IMG/VR virus record: IMGVR_UViG_3300027506_000017
Location: 1 to 25,400 of that record
DNA from: a virus
Strand: one strand, 5' to 3'
Length of the DNA: 25,400 bases
Shown: positions 6,249 through 16,100 of the stretch, one piece after another
How positions within the stretch are numbered: the first letter of the stretch is position 1
How the letters are laid out: every line of letters begins with the position of its first letter
The notes under the pieces: generated by a model
Database searches by the model: none
Seen by the model: only the letters and a program-made list of their open reading frames with translations
Told to the model about the DNA's origin: nothing
Program-made: the position numbers and the translations under genes

Positions 6249-7335
6249 TCTTGCCGAGGCCATGCGCAATCCAGCCACAAGGCGCGTTGCGATGGATTTA
6301 GAGGCCGGCCTTGCTGCTCACGAGAAAGGGCAAATGAGCCGCACAGCTTTGGATCGTCGCATACGTAACTACAGAGATGCAACAAATCAAAGCCAAGTCG
6401 CCAATTGGCGGAACGACAACCGCAACACAGCCAGACGTTCGAACGCGAATACAAAGGCAGCATTGACCGCGGCATTCGGCGGATTTGCCAAAGCTAAAAA
6501 CGTATTTAAAAGCTTGCTAGGCACAAAAAAGGCAGGAATGTCAAATGAGGACATTGAGACAACCGCAGATTTGATTCGTGATTACGTTGAGAATCAGTCA
6601 AATCCAAAGAAAATGGAGCAGGGTGCAAAGCGAGCGTGGCGAGAAAAAGGCTACATTGTTCGGCCAGATGATGACGACGATGAAGTGCGTTCGGATCGGG
6701 ATCGAAGACGGCAACATCGGCATTCCGACTTTCAAGAAAGTCGTCGCAGAGCAATTAGGCGAGGCGAGGATGATAGCGGTCGGCTAAGCAAAAAATACTT
6801 CACGCCATCCTCAAGTAATGTGTTTTCGTTTCAATATGATTATTCAATTAGCGTTTTGTATGTGTGCTACAAGGCGCCGGCAATAAATCCTGATTCAGTT
6901 AGTGGGTATTACTCAGAGGGCGGCATACCTACGGTGGCAGGAACGTTGGGAAGCACGGTCATGGGCAAGACTGACTCGGCCGGTTCGCTTTACGCGTATT
7001 ACGATGTCCCGATTGGAAAGTTTAAATCCATGATCACCTCCGCAAGTGCTGGAGGAGCGGTATGGGATCGGTTGCGAGTTCGCCATACAGTGTTTGGGAC
7101 GCAGCATCGATATTCGCTGGTAGCTGGAGCAGTTATTGATGGACCTGACGGCGATCCAGCAGTTTATGTACACAGAAGAGCAACAAAGCAAGGCTTTCGA
7201 TCGCGTAACGTTGTGGAGCCTGGCAGTGGCAGGCGCCGTTACGTCGGCAGCTCGCTTCCACAAGATTTAAGAGGACACGGCCGGACGTTGCGGCCAAATC
7301 GCGGAAAAAAATCACGGCCTAACAGAGGGAAGTAA
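6229..7335 (+). CDS. KTSC-domain protein with basic C-terminal tail
   Basis: The protein (368 residues from ATG 6229; a GTG at 6217 is an alternative) has an N-terminal helical region, about 1-130, an Asp/Arg-rich low-complexity stretch around 143-185, and a C-terminal domain at about 195-300 resembling KTSC. The latter has SSNVFSFQYDYSISVLYVCY, then GSLYAYYDVPIGKFKSMITSASAGGAVWDRLR, matching the family pattern 'S..I..v.Y......L.V.F..G..Y.Y..VP...y..l..A.S.G..f...IR', but with some 35 extra residues between the two halves. The C-terminus is very basic and ends in two RPNRGK copies. KTSC domains are frequent in phage proteins, with unknown molecular role. The stop overlaps the next ATG by one base. 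A nucleic-acid contact through the basic tail is inference. Confidence 0.65.
   Translation: MPSDSFNLAEAMRNPATRRVAMDLEAGLAAHEKGQMSRTALDRRIRNYRDATNQSQVANWRNDNRNTARRSNANTKAALTAAFGGFAKAKNVFKSLLGTKKAGMSNEDIETTADLIRDYVENQSNPKKMEQGAKRAWREKGYIVRPDDDDDEVRSDRDRRRQHRHSDFQESRRRAIRRGEDDSGRLSKKYFTPSSSNVFSFQYDYSISVLYVCYKAPAINPDSVSGYYSEGGIPTVAGTLGSTVMGKTDSAGSLYAYYDVPIGKFKSMITSASAGGAVWDRLRVRHTVFGTQHRYSLVAGAVIDGPDGDPAVYVHRRATKQGFRSRNVVEPGSGRRRYVGSSLPQDLRGHGRTLRPNRGKKSRPNRGK
6399..6410. repeat. recurrent palindrome, copy 3 (12-bp core)
   Basis: CGCCAATTGGCG, here read as V-A-N-W-R, a different frame from copies 2 and 4. Confidence 0.8.
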
Positions 7336-7793
7336 TGAGCAACATAAATCCAGTTCGATTGGAAGTTGTCAGCGGCAATCAAACTAACATTCTGAGAAGT
7401 TACACCCGTCGAGCCGATGGCACGCCGCTTCCGTCTGGATCAACGGCAGAAGATTACGTGCAAATTAGCTTTGAAACCTCTAGCCAAGGCGTGGGGTCTT
7501 GGCAAACATTTGCGTGGCGAAATGGCGATGCCGCTGTAACCGTTAGCCTGCCACAAAACGCAATGGTAGATGGAGGCGAGGGCGAAGTAGGGGTTTGGGA
7601 GCCGGCAATTGATGGGGTAGAGGGTTTTAATGTCAAACTTGAAATGCCCGCTATCATTATTTTAAGTCCACTTCCCAACTCTGTAATTGACTGGAATTTT
7701 ACTGTGGGAATTGGGTTTTACAAAATCACAGTGCCTTGGGTGTTTGGCAGCGAGCGGGTTGTTCAAGAGTTTGCGGTTTCCGTAAGAGAATAA
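7335..7793 (+). CDS. hypothetical beta-rich protein
   Basis: A 152-residue protein (MSNINPVRLEVVSGNQTNI...FAVSVRE) with alternating strand-like segments and no charge-rich or membrane regions. It begins with its ATG overlapping the previous TAA by one base, with an AGAGGGA site just upstream, and ends 17 bp before the portal gene. The pattern (short N-terminal strand, 'WQTFAWRNGDAAVTVSLPQ', and a terminal strand) would suit a small virion or beta-sandwich decoration-type protein. I recognise no family, so the role is only inferred from its place beside the portal gene. Confidence 0.75.
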   Translation: MSNINPVRLEVVSGNQTNILRSYTRRADGTPLPSGSTAEDYVQISFETSSQGVGSWQTFAWRNGDAAVTVSLPQNAMVDGGEGEVGVWEPAIDGVEGFNVKLEMPAIIILSPLPNSVIDWNFTVGIGFYKITVPWVFGSERVVQEFAVSVRE

Positions 7794-7810
7794 ATTAAGT
7801 AGGACAAGTA

Positions 7811-10800
7811 ATGTCATTTCGAGATATGCCAAATCAGCGCAGCGAGTCTAAAGTTCCACCTCGTCAGGTGCCGGCCTCGCATTTGCAAAAACACATAAAA
7901 GAACCTTACCAGTCATCTTGGCCAACCGGCGGAACGCCTTGGGGCGGTGGTACGTTCCTTCCGCACATCTTTACGGTTGCTGGGCGATATGGAGTTGCAT
8001 CAAAAGCATACTCCGTTGGTGACGAGGCGTTAATTGACAGTCGCGAAAACGCAGAAATGATGCGTAACGAGCTGGCAATTATGGAATGCCTCGAAGCTCG
8101 CATGCGATCCACAGCTCTTTTAAATTGGCATATCGGACCTAGAGACGAAACGTTAGATCAACGCACTAAAGCGACGCTGGCAAAGTCTGGGTTTGGCAGG
8201 TCAAACAAATGGCAAGCCGATGAGTTAGCTGCAAAGGTAAGCCTAATTTTGGCACGCACGCCGCATCTCACAAAATTGTTTTATTCATTGATGGATGCAA
8301 TTTGGTATGGGCGTTACGCTACGGAACAGTTTTGGCAACCGACTTCAATTGAGGGTTTAAGTAATCGCGCAATGATTATTAAGCGCTGGGAACCAAGGCA
8401 CGGCGACAAAATTATTTTTCGGTATGACGACGGGACGCAGGAGTACGATCCAGAGCAAATTGGCATTCGAATTGGGCCAGGCTACAAAATGCAACAGGAG
8501 TTTCGCGACTATGGCGGCAACCTGCACAAAAAAGTAGAGGCTACTCAGTTTGGATTAGCGTACTTTTTAGATGGTGCTGAAAGAAAAAAGTACGCCTTGC
8601 ACAAACACATCATTGAGGATGGAGATTTCAACCGACCAATTAAGGCTGGTAATCTGCACGGCGTAGGAATACGGTCAAGAATTTATTGGTCGTGGTATGC
8701 CTACACAGAGTCGTTGAAATTGCTCATGGAATACTTGGAGCGATCGGCATTAGGTATAGAGATTTGGAGATACCCAGCTCACAATCCACAAGCAAAAGCG
8801 GACGCGGCCGAGGCAGCCCAGCGTCGAGGAGCGCCTGGCCGATCGATCCTAATGGTTCCCGTGCCTGAGGGCGAGGCAGCCGCAATGTATGACGTAGAAA
8901 TCGTAGAGCCTGGCCTGCAAGGGGCAGACGTTCTGCAAAACGTTTTGCAGACATTTTTTGGTCACAAAATTAAGCGATACATTTTAGGCCAAACATTAAC
9001 AACTGAAGCTGATGCTACCGGCATGGGTTCAGGTATGGCCGATTTGCACGCCGCAACATATTCGGATATTGTCCGCTTTGACTCGCTTGGCCTTGCAGAA
9101 ACAATTACACAGGACATCGTTCGTCAGATTCAGTTGTTAAATTTCCCAGGCAGCGAAGGAATACATCTGCAATTTCGGTTCGACACCGAAAGCCCAATGA
9201 TGCAAATGAAGCTAGACGCCTATCGTCAATTATGGGAAATGGGTGCAAAAGTTAAAACAGATGATCTGTTTAAGACAATTGGAGCGTCACGCCCTAACAC
9301 TACTGACGAAACGCTGTTGAATCCAGCCTATTTTGAGATGGAACAAATGCAGCAGCAGCAAGGCATGGCGCCAGCAATGGACTTAGGTGCAATGCAAATG
9401 CCGGAGGGAGAGGAGCAGGCCGGTGACGCTGAAATGGCGCAGGACATGTTAATGCCGGCAATGATGGATCAATTTTCCGCTGAACCAATCATTAACGCGC
9501 AACCGCGTTACTCACAACCAATTACTGCACCGCAAGACAACGAAACAGTCGAAACGGATGTCATGCGATTTGCGGCGGAGATGTGCGAAAAATACGGCAA
9601 TGACGCATGGCAATCGTACGTTGACCGATACGGTCAGGGCGGCTTTGATTTTGAAAGCTCGGAACCCGAAGCCAGCTCGGACAAAGGGTTCCAAGAAAGC
9701 TTTGGGTTTGCAGAGGAGGCTGAGCCAAACAGCAAGGGCGAGGTTCAATCAGGTTTGTTTGGCAACGAATACAAGGCCGGAAGTTATACAAAAAAAGACA
9801 AGGACATTTTGCCAGAGGGATTTTTTGAGGCACAAAAGTCAGCTCCAATGACTCCGAGACGAACGAAGGCTCCGTTGCGGCCAGCGCCCAAGGGGATGTT
9901 TGATGAGACAGCAATTCCAGCAACCGCACAAAAATCTGCCAAAGAAGTGTTTACAGAGGGACTTCCGGCAGCCGATCGAGAAGCTCTGTACATGGCTGGT
10001 TACACAATTGACGATTACTGGAAAGCAATTAGTTCTGGCGACAAAGAGCTAATAAAACAGATTGCAAAATTATTGCCGAGCACAGCACCTGCGGTAGAGG
10101 CGGCAACTAAAAACCTTCCTCCGTCGGATGGAATGCTATTTTCAGTCATGAATCAAATGATTCTGCGATATGCAACGCAGGGGTCGTTTGACTTTGAGCC
10201 TAGCGATTCGCAACCTCAAAAAAAAAGTCACGATTTAGAAAACGTTACAGGTGGTAACGCCTCAAGCTCGCCAGTAGGTAGTGAAAATCTGCACCCTCAC
10301 TCTAGCATGGTAAATCATGACGGACCTACAAAGCTAACATTAATTCCCTGCACCGGCGGGAAAAACGAAGGTACGCACAAGGCTAAAGACCTTTACAAGG
10401 GCGATAACTTTGCAAAGCATCGAAAGTATGCTGAGTCCAGCGGAAACCCTTGGGCAATTGTTTCAGCCGAGCATCACATCCTTGATCCTGATGAAATGGT
10501 TGCAAATTACGACACGCCAATGCCAAAGCGAAAAGCTGATCAGGAGCGGTGGGGGCAGCAGCTAAAACCAAAATTGCTTAACCATTTGAAACGACTAGGG
10601 GTTAATGCAGAGCACGGTGTTGAAATCGAAACATTGGCAGGAAACGATTACAACAATCCAATGCGACAGGCGTTTCTTGGTCATGAGCAGGTAAAGGGAA
10701 TTACTGCGCCAATGCAGGGGCTAGGTCAGGGCTTAAAGAAAACATGGATGGTCAACGAACTGAGGCTGAAGGATTTAGAGTCAAAGCGTAACGACGACGA

Positions 10801-13078
10801 GGAAACTTTAGAAGACCTTGCAATTGAGGGCTACGATCGCGACATTTGGCGAAAACTTGCTCCGCACATTGACGACAATGCCCTAAATGCAATTCACGAA
10901 AATCCATCCTACCACGGAGAAAGCATTGTTTTAGGGGGCATTCCATTAGACGAGGACGTTGATCTGCATTACGGATCACCGCTCTACAGGGCGTTTAGGG
11001 AGCAGGAGGAAATGGGGATTGGTATTGATGGAAATGAATTGCGTCCTGGGTCCACCACGATGACTGGAGGTAATTACGAACCAGAGTCATTAGATGACAA
11101 AGGTTTAGATGAGTACGTAAAAAATCATTACCCAAATTTGCCCTACGACGAGGCGCATTGGGATTCCGCCGGATACATATTTGCGGACGGCAGCCTTAAC
11201 GACATGGGCCACGGGCAGGGGCAGAGAGCGGACGACCACAGAAGCGTAGTAGCAACCGACGACGCGTTAAAACGATGGGGGTTTAGCAAAGAGCAGCAGG
11301 ACAGCCGAACTTTGGCAATGAACGAAATGATGCGGCGAACTAATATGGCAAGAATTCATATTGGCGGTGGTGAATCTGGAACCGATTTGCAATTACACAT
11401 CGAGGCTCCCCTTACAAGTGCTCAAGAAGCCGCGTTGACATATTACGTAAAGCACTATCGACCGCAAAACGTTTTTTACGACATTGGTGGCGGGTTTGGC
11501 TATGCTGAGGACAATAAGTCCGGCGAAATAGACAACCCGAGATCATTTAACGACGTTTTAAATCACATGGAGGGTGCTGATAATGAAGACGAAGACGAAT
11601 ATGATTTAGATCAATATTCAGCTGACCTAAGCAGCTCGGGAGGCGCCGACGATCACAGCTGGTCGGACTACGGAAATGACACCTACGGACTTGCGACCAA
11701 CATGAAGGGCGTTGGCAAAGGTGAGGCAACTCTAAATTTCAACTCGGGAAACCCGCATTTGCATGTCGATATTTTCAGCAAGCATGACGGCGCTCCAAAA
11801 GGTTCGGGCAAGGCGATATTAAAAAACATGGCTAATCATGCCAAAAAGTATAATGCAAAGTCAATGTCGGGGCACTTTACAAATGCCAAGGCATTAGGTT
11901 CGCTTGGTTCCGCGTTTGGAAAAGACAACATTAAATTTAACCATCGTCATGACGGCAGCCCAGCGAATATATCCTACAAACAGGCAATGACAGAGCCGCA
12001 CAAATACATTTCCTCTGTTGCGTTGAGCGAAAAGCCGCAGAAATATTCAGCATCCTCGCATGATGAATCGGCAATAAGTACAGCAAATGCAACATCGCGA
12101 TCTGGCGGCGCGGTAGGTGGGCATCCGGTTACAATAAAATACGTCCGCCAATTGGCGAAAAGAAAAGTTCCAATATTAGACTTTGGTGCCGGCAAGGCAG
12201 CTGCACAGGCAAAGGAACTTAACAAAATGGGGTACAACGTTGTTCCTTACGATTACGGTAAAAACGCAGTTGATGGTGTGCATGATCCAGCGGCGTTGGA
12301 TCGCGAGTATCCGTTTGTTTACGCAAGCAACGTGTTGAACGTGCAAGATAGTATTGGGGAGTTGAAAAAAACTATTCAAGAAATTGCAGAAAGCGTTGCA
12401 GTAGGCGGTACGTTTATTGGCAACCTGCCGGCAAGTCCTCGCAAGGCTGCGTTTGACGGCATGTCGCCCGCCGATGGGGCAGACCTTGTGAAGAAACTGC
12501 TAGAACAGGCAATTGGCAATGTTCGAATAGAGGAGTCGCCAAGCCATCCAGTGTTTGTGGTTTCAAAAGGGCAAAGGCAAAGGTATTCGACAATGATTGC
12601 AGATCGCTATGAGGCCAGAATGCCAACGCGATCATCAAAAATGGGTGTTGGCAAGCAAATTGGCAATGCCGTCTACGTGCATCGGCAGTATACCGGAACA
12701 ACTCCCGAAGCAGAGCGAGTCAAACAAGCTGCAAAATGCGCAGGTAGTTGGGCGTGGGATATTGCAAAAATTACGCCAGAATCAATTTCGTTAATTAAAA
12801 GCCCAGACTTTGACAATTGCGATGAGCCAATTTCGGGCGATTCTCTAGTTGTTCGCAATAATGGATCAACACGACTGGTGTCGCAGCATTCTGATCCCAA
12901 TATTTACCATCACAAATGGCTAATGGTCGGCGATGACTACAAGGGGTTTGATGTTGAGCAAAGCAAACAACGCAGTAGTCAGTGGATTCAATTGCCTATT
13001 GATAAGTCAAAAATTGGCAAGCAATCGTATTGGCAAAAGCATGTTATTCCGTTAATTGACAAATGTAACGACGCATAA
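7811..13078 (+). CDS. DUF935 (Mu gp29-like) portal fused to a polyvalent enzyme tail (DUF6884, GNAT-like, SAM methyltransferase)
   Basis: This 1755-residue protein starts with a DUF935-type portal (about 65-510), the dodecameric DNA gate of the head; the segment MECLEARMRSTALLNWHI to TLTTEADATGMGSGMADLHA is typical, and normal family length is 400-520. A Met-rich hinge (about 510-560) and low-complexity linkers follow. Residues about 840-985 match DUF6884 (LIPCTGGKN, KDLYKGDNF, WAIVSAEHHILDPDE, YDTPM, ETLAGNDY). About 1120-1225 has a DDHRSV motif and fits a polyvalent-associated domain. About 1300-1380 resembles a GNAT (GSGKAILKNM...A..LG..FG). About 1438-1583 is a class I SAM methyltransferase, with motif I ILDFGAGKAAA and ASNVLNVQ. 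A last domain has KQIGNAVYVHRQYTG. The frame is unbroken. The enzymes' substrates are unknown; DNA modification is a guess. Confidence 0.88.
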   Translation: MSFRDMPNQRSESKVPPRQVPASHLQKHIKEPYQSSWPTGGTPWGGGTFLPHIFTVAGRYGVASKAYSVGDEALIDSRENAEMMRNELAIMECLEARMRSTALLNWHIGPRDETLDQRTKATLAKSGFGRSNKWQADELAAKVSLILARTPHLTKLFYSLMDAIWYGRYATEQFWQPTSIEGLSNRAMIIKRWEPRHGDKIIFRYDDGTQEYDPEQIGIRIGPGYKMQQEFRDYGGNLHKKVEATQFGLAYFLDGAERKKYALHKHIIEDGDFNRPIKAGNLHGVGIRSRIYWSWYAYTESLKLLMEYLERSALGIEIWRYPAHNPQAKADAAEAAQRRGAPGRSILMVPVPEGEAAAMYDVEIVEPGLQGADVLQNVLQTFFGHKIKRYILGQTLTTEADATGMGSGMADLHAATYSDIVRFDSLGLAETITQDIVRQIQLLNFPGSEGIHLQFRFDTESPMMQMKLDAYRQLWEMGAKVKTDDLFKTIGASRPNTTDETLLNPAYFEMEQMQQQQGMAPAMDLGAMQMPEGEEQAGDAEMAQDMLMPAMMDQFSAEPIINAQPRYSQPITAPQDNETVETDVMRFAAEMCEKYGNDAWQSYVDRYGQGGFDFESSEPEASSDKGFQESFGFAEEAEPNSKGEVQSGLFGNEYKAGSYTKKDKDILPEGFFEAQKSAPMTPRRTKAPLRPAPKGMFDETAIPATAQKSAKEVFTEGLPAADREALYMAGYTIDDYWKAISSGDKELIKQIAKLLPSTAPAVEAATKNLPPSDGMLFSVMNQMILRYATQGSFDFEPSDSQPQKKSHDLENVTGGNASSSPVGSENLHPHSSMVNHDGPTKLTLIPCTGGKNEGTHKAKDLYKGDNFAKHRKYAESSGNPWAIVSAEHHILDPDEMVANYDTPMPKRKADQERWGQQLKPKLLNHLKRLGVNAEHGVEIETLAGNDYNNPMRQAFLGHEQVKGITAPMQGLGQGLKKTWMVNELRLKDLESKRNDDEETLEDLAIEGYDRDIWRKLAPHIDDNALNAIHENPSYHGESIVLGGIPLDEDVDLHYGSPLYRAFREQEEMGIGIDGNELRPGSTTMTGGNYEPESLDDKGLDEYVKNHYPNLPYDEAHWDSAGYIFADGSLNDMGHGQGQRADDHRSVVATDDALKRWGFSKEQQDSRTLAMNEMMRRTNMARIHIGGGESGTDLQLHIEAPLTSAQEAALTYYVKHYRPQNVFYDIGGGFGYAEDNKSGEIDNPRSFNDVLNHMEGADNEDEDEYDLDQYSADLSSSGGADDHSWSDYGNDTYGLATNMKGVGKGEATLNFNSGNPHLHVDIFSKHDGAPKGSGKAILKNMANHAKKYNAKSMSGHFTNAKALGSLGSAFGKDNIKFNHRHDGSPANISYKQAMTEPHKYISSVALSEKPQKYSASSHDESAISTANATSRSGGAVGGHPVTIKYVRQLAKRKVPILDFGAGKAAAQAKELNKMGYNVVPYDYGKNAVDGVHDPAALDREYPFVYASNVLNVQDSIGELKKTIQEIAESVAVGGTFIGNLPASPRKAAFDGMSPADGADLVKKLLEQAIGNVRIEESPSHPVFVVSKGQRQRYSTMIADRYEARMPTRSSKMGVGKQIGNAVYVHRQYTGTTPEAERVKQAAKCAGSWAWDIAKITPESISLIKSPDFDNCDEPISGDSLVVRNNGSTRLVSQHSDPNIYHHKWLMVGDDYKGFDVEQSKQRSSQWIQLPIDKSKIGKQSYWQKHVIPLIDKCNDA
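9641..10206. repeat. repeated peptide motif RY..QG.FDFE (two copies in portal linker)
   Basis: RYGQGGFDFESS at about residue 606 and RYATQGSFDFEPS at about residue 788 sit at matching ends of two linker segments between the portal and the DUF6884-type domain. They look like short linear motifs, perhaps processing or docking sites. Confidence 0.5.
12146..12157. repeat. recurrent palindrome, copy 4 (12-bp core)
   Basis: CGCCAATTGGCG, read as R-Q-L-A just before the methyltransferase motif I in the giant portal fusion. Confidence 0.8.
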
Positions 13079-13126
13079 TCATCAAAACCCGATACAATAT
13101 TGACGGATTTAACTTAGGAAGCATAA

Positions 13127-16100
13127 ATGAATATTGACAGGTTTAGCAGTCAACTGAACAAGCATTGGTCGTCCATTTCCCGCTACGCTGATTTGCCAAT
13201 TGACGAGGGAAATAGGCCGAACGTAAATCCCTCATCCGCAAGCGTTCAACCACCGAGGCCAAGCATGCCAGCTGGGCGCGCTCGCGCTCAGCGATCGCAG
13301 CAGTCACGACTCAAATTTGAACCCAAAACTTCGACAAAAGATCGGTTGGGCAAGCCACTTAAGGGTGAATTCGACAAAGATTTTAGCATGGGCCAGGCAA
13401 CTAAAGAGCCTGTAATGCCGCACAATTCGCCAGATTCTGCGTTTCCTCGCCGAAAGCTACGAAAACGAAAAGTGCAGATGGAGCCTAATCTGCCTGCCCA
13501 AACTCCAAGCCTAAATACGCCAACAATTCCATCGCGGGCAATAGCGCCACCAGAAACGCCCTTTCAAAAATCAGCCTTTGCCGGCAGAAAGGAAATGACA
13601 TTTCGGGAGCAGCGAGGCAAGCAATGGCAGGAAAAACTGCCGCCAAAAACGCAGGCTCAGGCAATGGCTACTGAATTAATTCCGCCAGTAAAACCGTTTC
13701 CGAATACGCCAGACATTGAGGTGCCAGGAATTCAGGAGGTGTCGCAGGAAACTAGGCGTGGCCGGCAAAAAGCAATTGATTTGCGTCAAGGCCGTAGGGA
13801 TGATGACATGTCGCCGCCAGCTAGGAAACAAACAAAAGCAGCTGAGCCTAGTCCAAAAAGGCGTATGCCGACTTACGAGGAACTAAAAGCAAACACCCCA
13901 CCGAGCATTCCACAAGGCAGGGAACAACAAAGGGCTGCAAAACTTGCCACAGAAAAAGACCTCGCCCCTCCAGAGGGTGATTTTTATCAGGAGCCACCTG
14001 AGTCACCGGACATTTATGTAGACCGCGATCCGCAACCAGAGCAGCGATTGCCATTTCCTGATCCATCGCGAATAGGCCAAGCCCCTGACACTAGATCAGG
14101 CGAAGCCGGCAATGCAGAGGCAAGACGGCCTCGAAAGGCGGACATTAGCCCTGACGGCATGCAGGACCAGTTCAGCGACGCAGAGGAGACAAGAGGGCAG
14201 CCGGCGGACAAGCCAGCACAGCAACAGCCGGAACCGGCCGCAGAGCAGCCAGCGGATCAAACTGCCGAACCAGATATTGTGGATGCTGAAAAAGCAGAAG
14301 ATGTGCGTCCAATTAGCCAACGAATGCTAGACGACACCTTTGACGCTTGGGAAGTTAAGCCGGAGCTGACCGACAAAGAGTTTAAGGAAACATTTGGAAA
14401 AACCCGTGGTGGAATGGAGCGAGAAGCGCATTCCATGAGACGGAAGCAACGGGTTTTGCAATTTAACAGAGAAAACAGAATAGAAAGAGACAGGGATCGT
14501 GCCGCTACACGTCGTTGGCGACGAGCTATGCAACGTAATACCGGCGCATTTACAGGCGGCATTACAAATATCCTTGGTAATTTCTTTATTAACCGAGCCG
14601 AGCAGCAAAACCATGCTCGCCGCCTAGAATTTAACGAATACATGCAGGGCATAGACACGGAGTTTGTGCAGAAGCAGGCGGATCGATCGGAACGCAACTT
14701 TCAAGCAAAAATGAAACCCCTAGAAAAAGGTGGTACGTACACCGAATCGGAGTTTAATGCTTGGTACAGCCAGTTGCCGGCCGACCAGCAAATTAATAAG
14801 GATTTTTTAAGGACATCCGGCGATTTTACGATTGTGCCAGACGGCACCGACACAGGCAATATGCAGCCTGAAAAGGAGCCGATTGACGACTTTGCGGATC
14901 GATTAGACGCTCGCAAGCCAGGGCAGCCGGTTGCAGAAATGCCGGAGCGGACGCCAAGGCCGGAGCCAGTTCACCCACATAAAGAAAACCCTGAGTTAGG
15001 CGAAAAAGCAAAAGCAATGCTGGGCGATCTTGCCGATGACGAACTGTCGAAGTACGACAGAGAGGAAACCTTGCATTTTGACCAATTTGAAAGCCTGCAC
15101 GAAAATTTAAAACAAAAAACAAACGCCTTTATGGGTCGGCCGTACAACCCATCTGACGCTGAAACTTTGGCAAGGACAGCTCGCCGATTGCATTTAGCCG
15201 GCTACGAAACAAACGTACCTCACACCGTAGAGGGCATAAAAGATCGGCACAAAACTAATCATTACAAGAAGAAAACGGAAAATTTGTTTAAACGAATAAA
15301 CCGACTCACTTCAATGGCAGGGCAAGACAGGCAATCGTCAGATTACAAAAACTTGGAAAACGGCATTCGAATAGCAACTAAAGAAATTGAAGACGCTGGT
15401 TACGGGCATTTAATAAGCGGTACAGTTGATAACCTAGAAACGCTTAAGGAACAGCAATTAAACAACAAGATCAATTCCTTGTTTGCTACCTACAAAGAAT
15501 ACCAAGACGCTATAAATATAGAGAAAAACCCTCCGCGTAATCATCAAAAAACTATTAATGATTTGCACGCACAATTTACTAATACAGTACAGAGTTTGCA
15601 AAACGAAACTGGCGAGGACATTGGTGGCCTAACATCACACCTAGTGGAGCATCATCCTGAAATTGAAAGTCAAGATTTTAGAGATTTGGTTGACGAGACA
15701 AGCAAGCCTCATCAATATGTTGACGTAGCAAATTCTAATTTGGATCGGGACGAGCAGGAGGAGCTGTTAGAGCAAATGACAGCGTTGGGAAGTGAGGATG
15801 ACGAGGACGAGGTAGAGGATGTTACAGATCGCCCAGTAGTCAGCGGTGAAGGTCAACAGGTTTTAGACAACTTTAATGTCGATGTTGACGGTCAAATCAG
15901 GCCGCCGATGACCGGATCAATCGAACAGGAAATTACCCCAGCTGTAAACGTCACAACAGCCGACGAAGAGGACGACGATCCGTTTGTTGAGGATACTGTT
16001 ACAGCTCCGGTTGGCGGAGTAGAGGGTGGCACGTTGGGAGAGATGATGAGTGACCAACTGGCCGACACTGAAATTGCTCCTGTTGCTACGCCTTCGCAAA

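Noticed and set aside
7811-13078. Assembly fusion of a portal gene and separate enzyme genes
   Set aside because: No stop, frameshift or composition jump is visible along the frame, and linkers like those in the next two genes join the domains. Raw reads were not available, so this stays a formal possibility.
13056-13098. TTGACA (13056-13061) and TACAAT (13093-13098) as a promoter for the ParB-domain gene
   Set aside because: The spacing is 31 bp, far from the usual 16-18, and the TTGACA lies within the preceding coding sequence.
14257-14697. 146-codon minus-strand frame
   Set aside because: Shadow of the ParB-domain gene with Ser/Arg/Cys-rich, non-protein-like composition.
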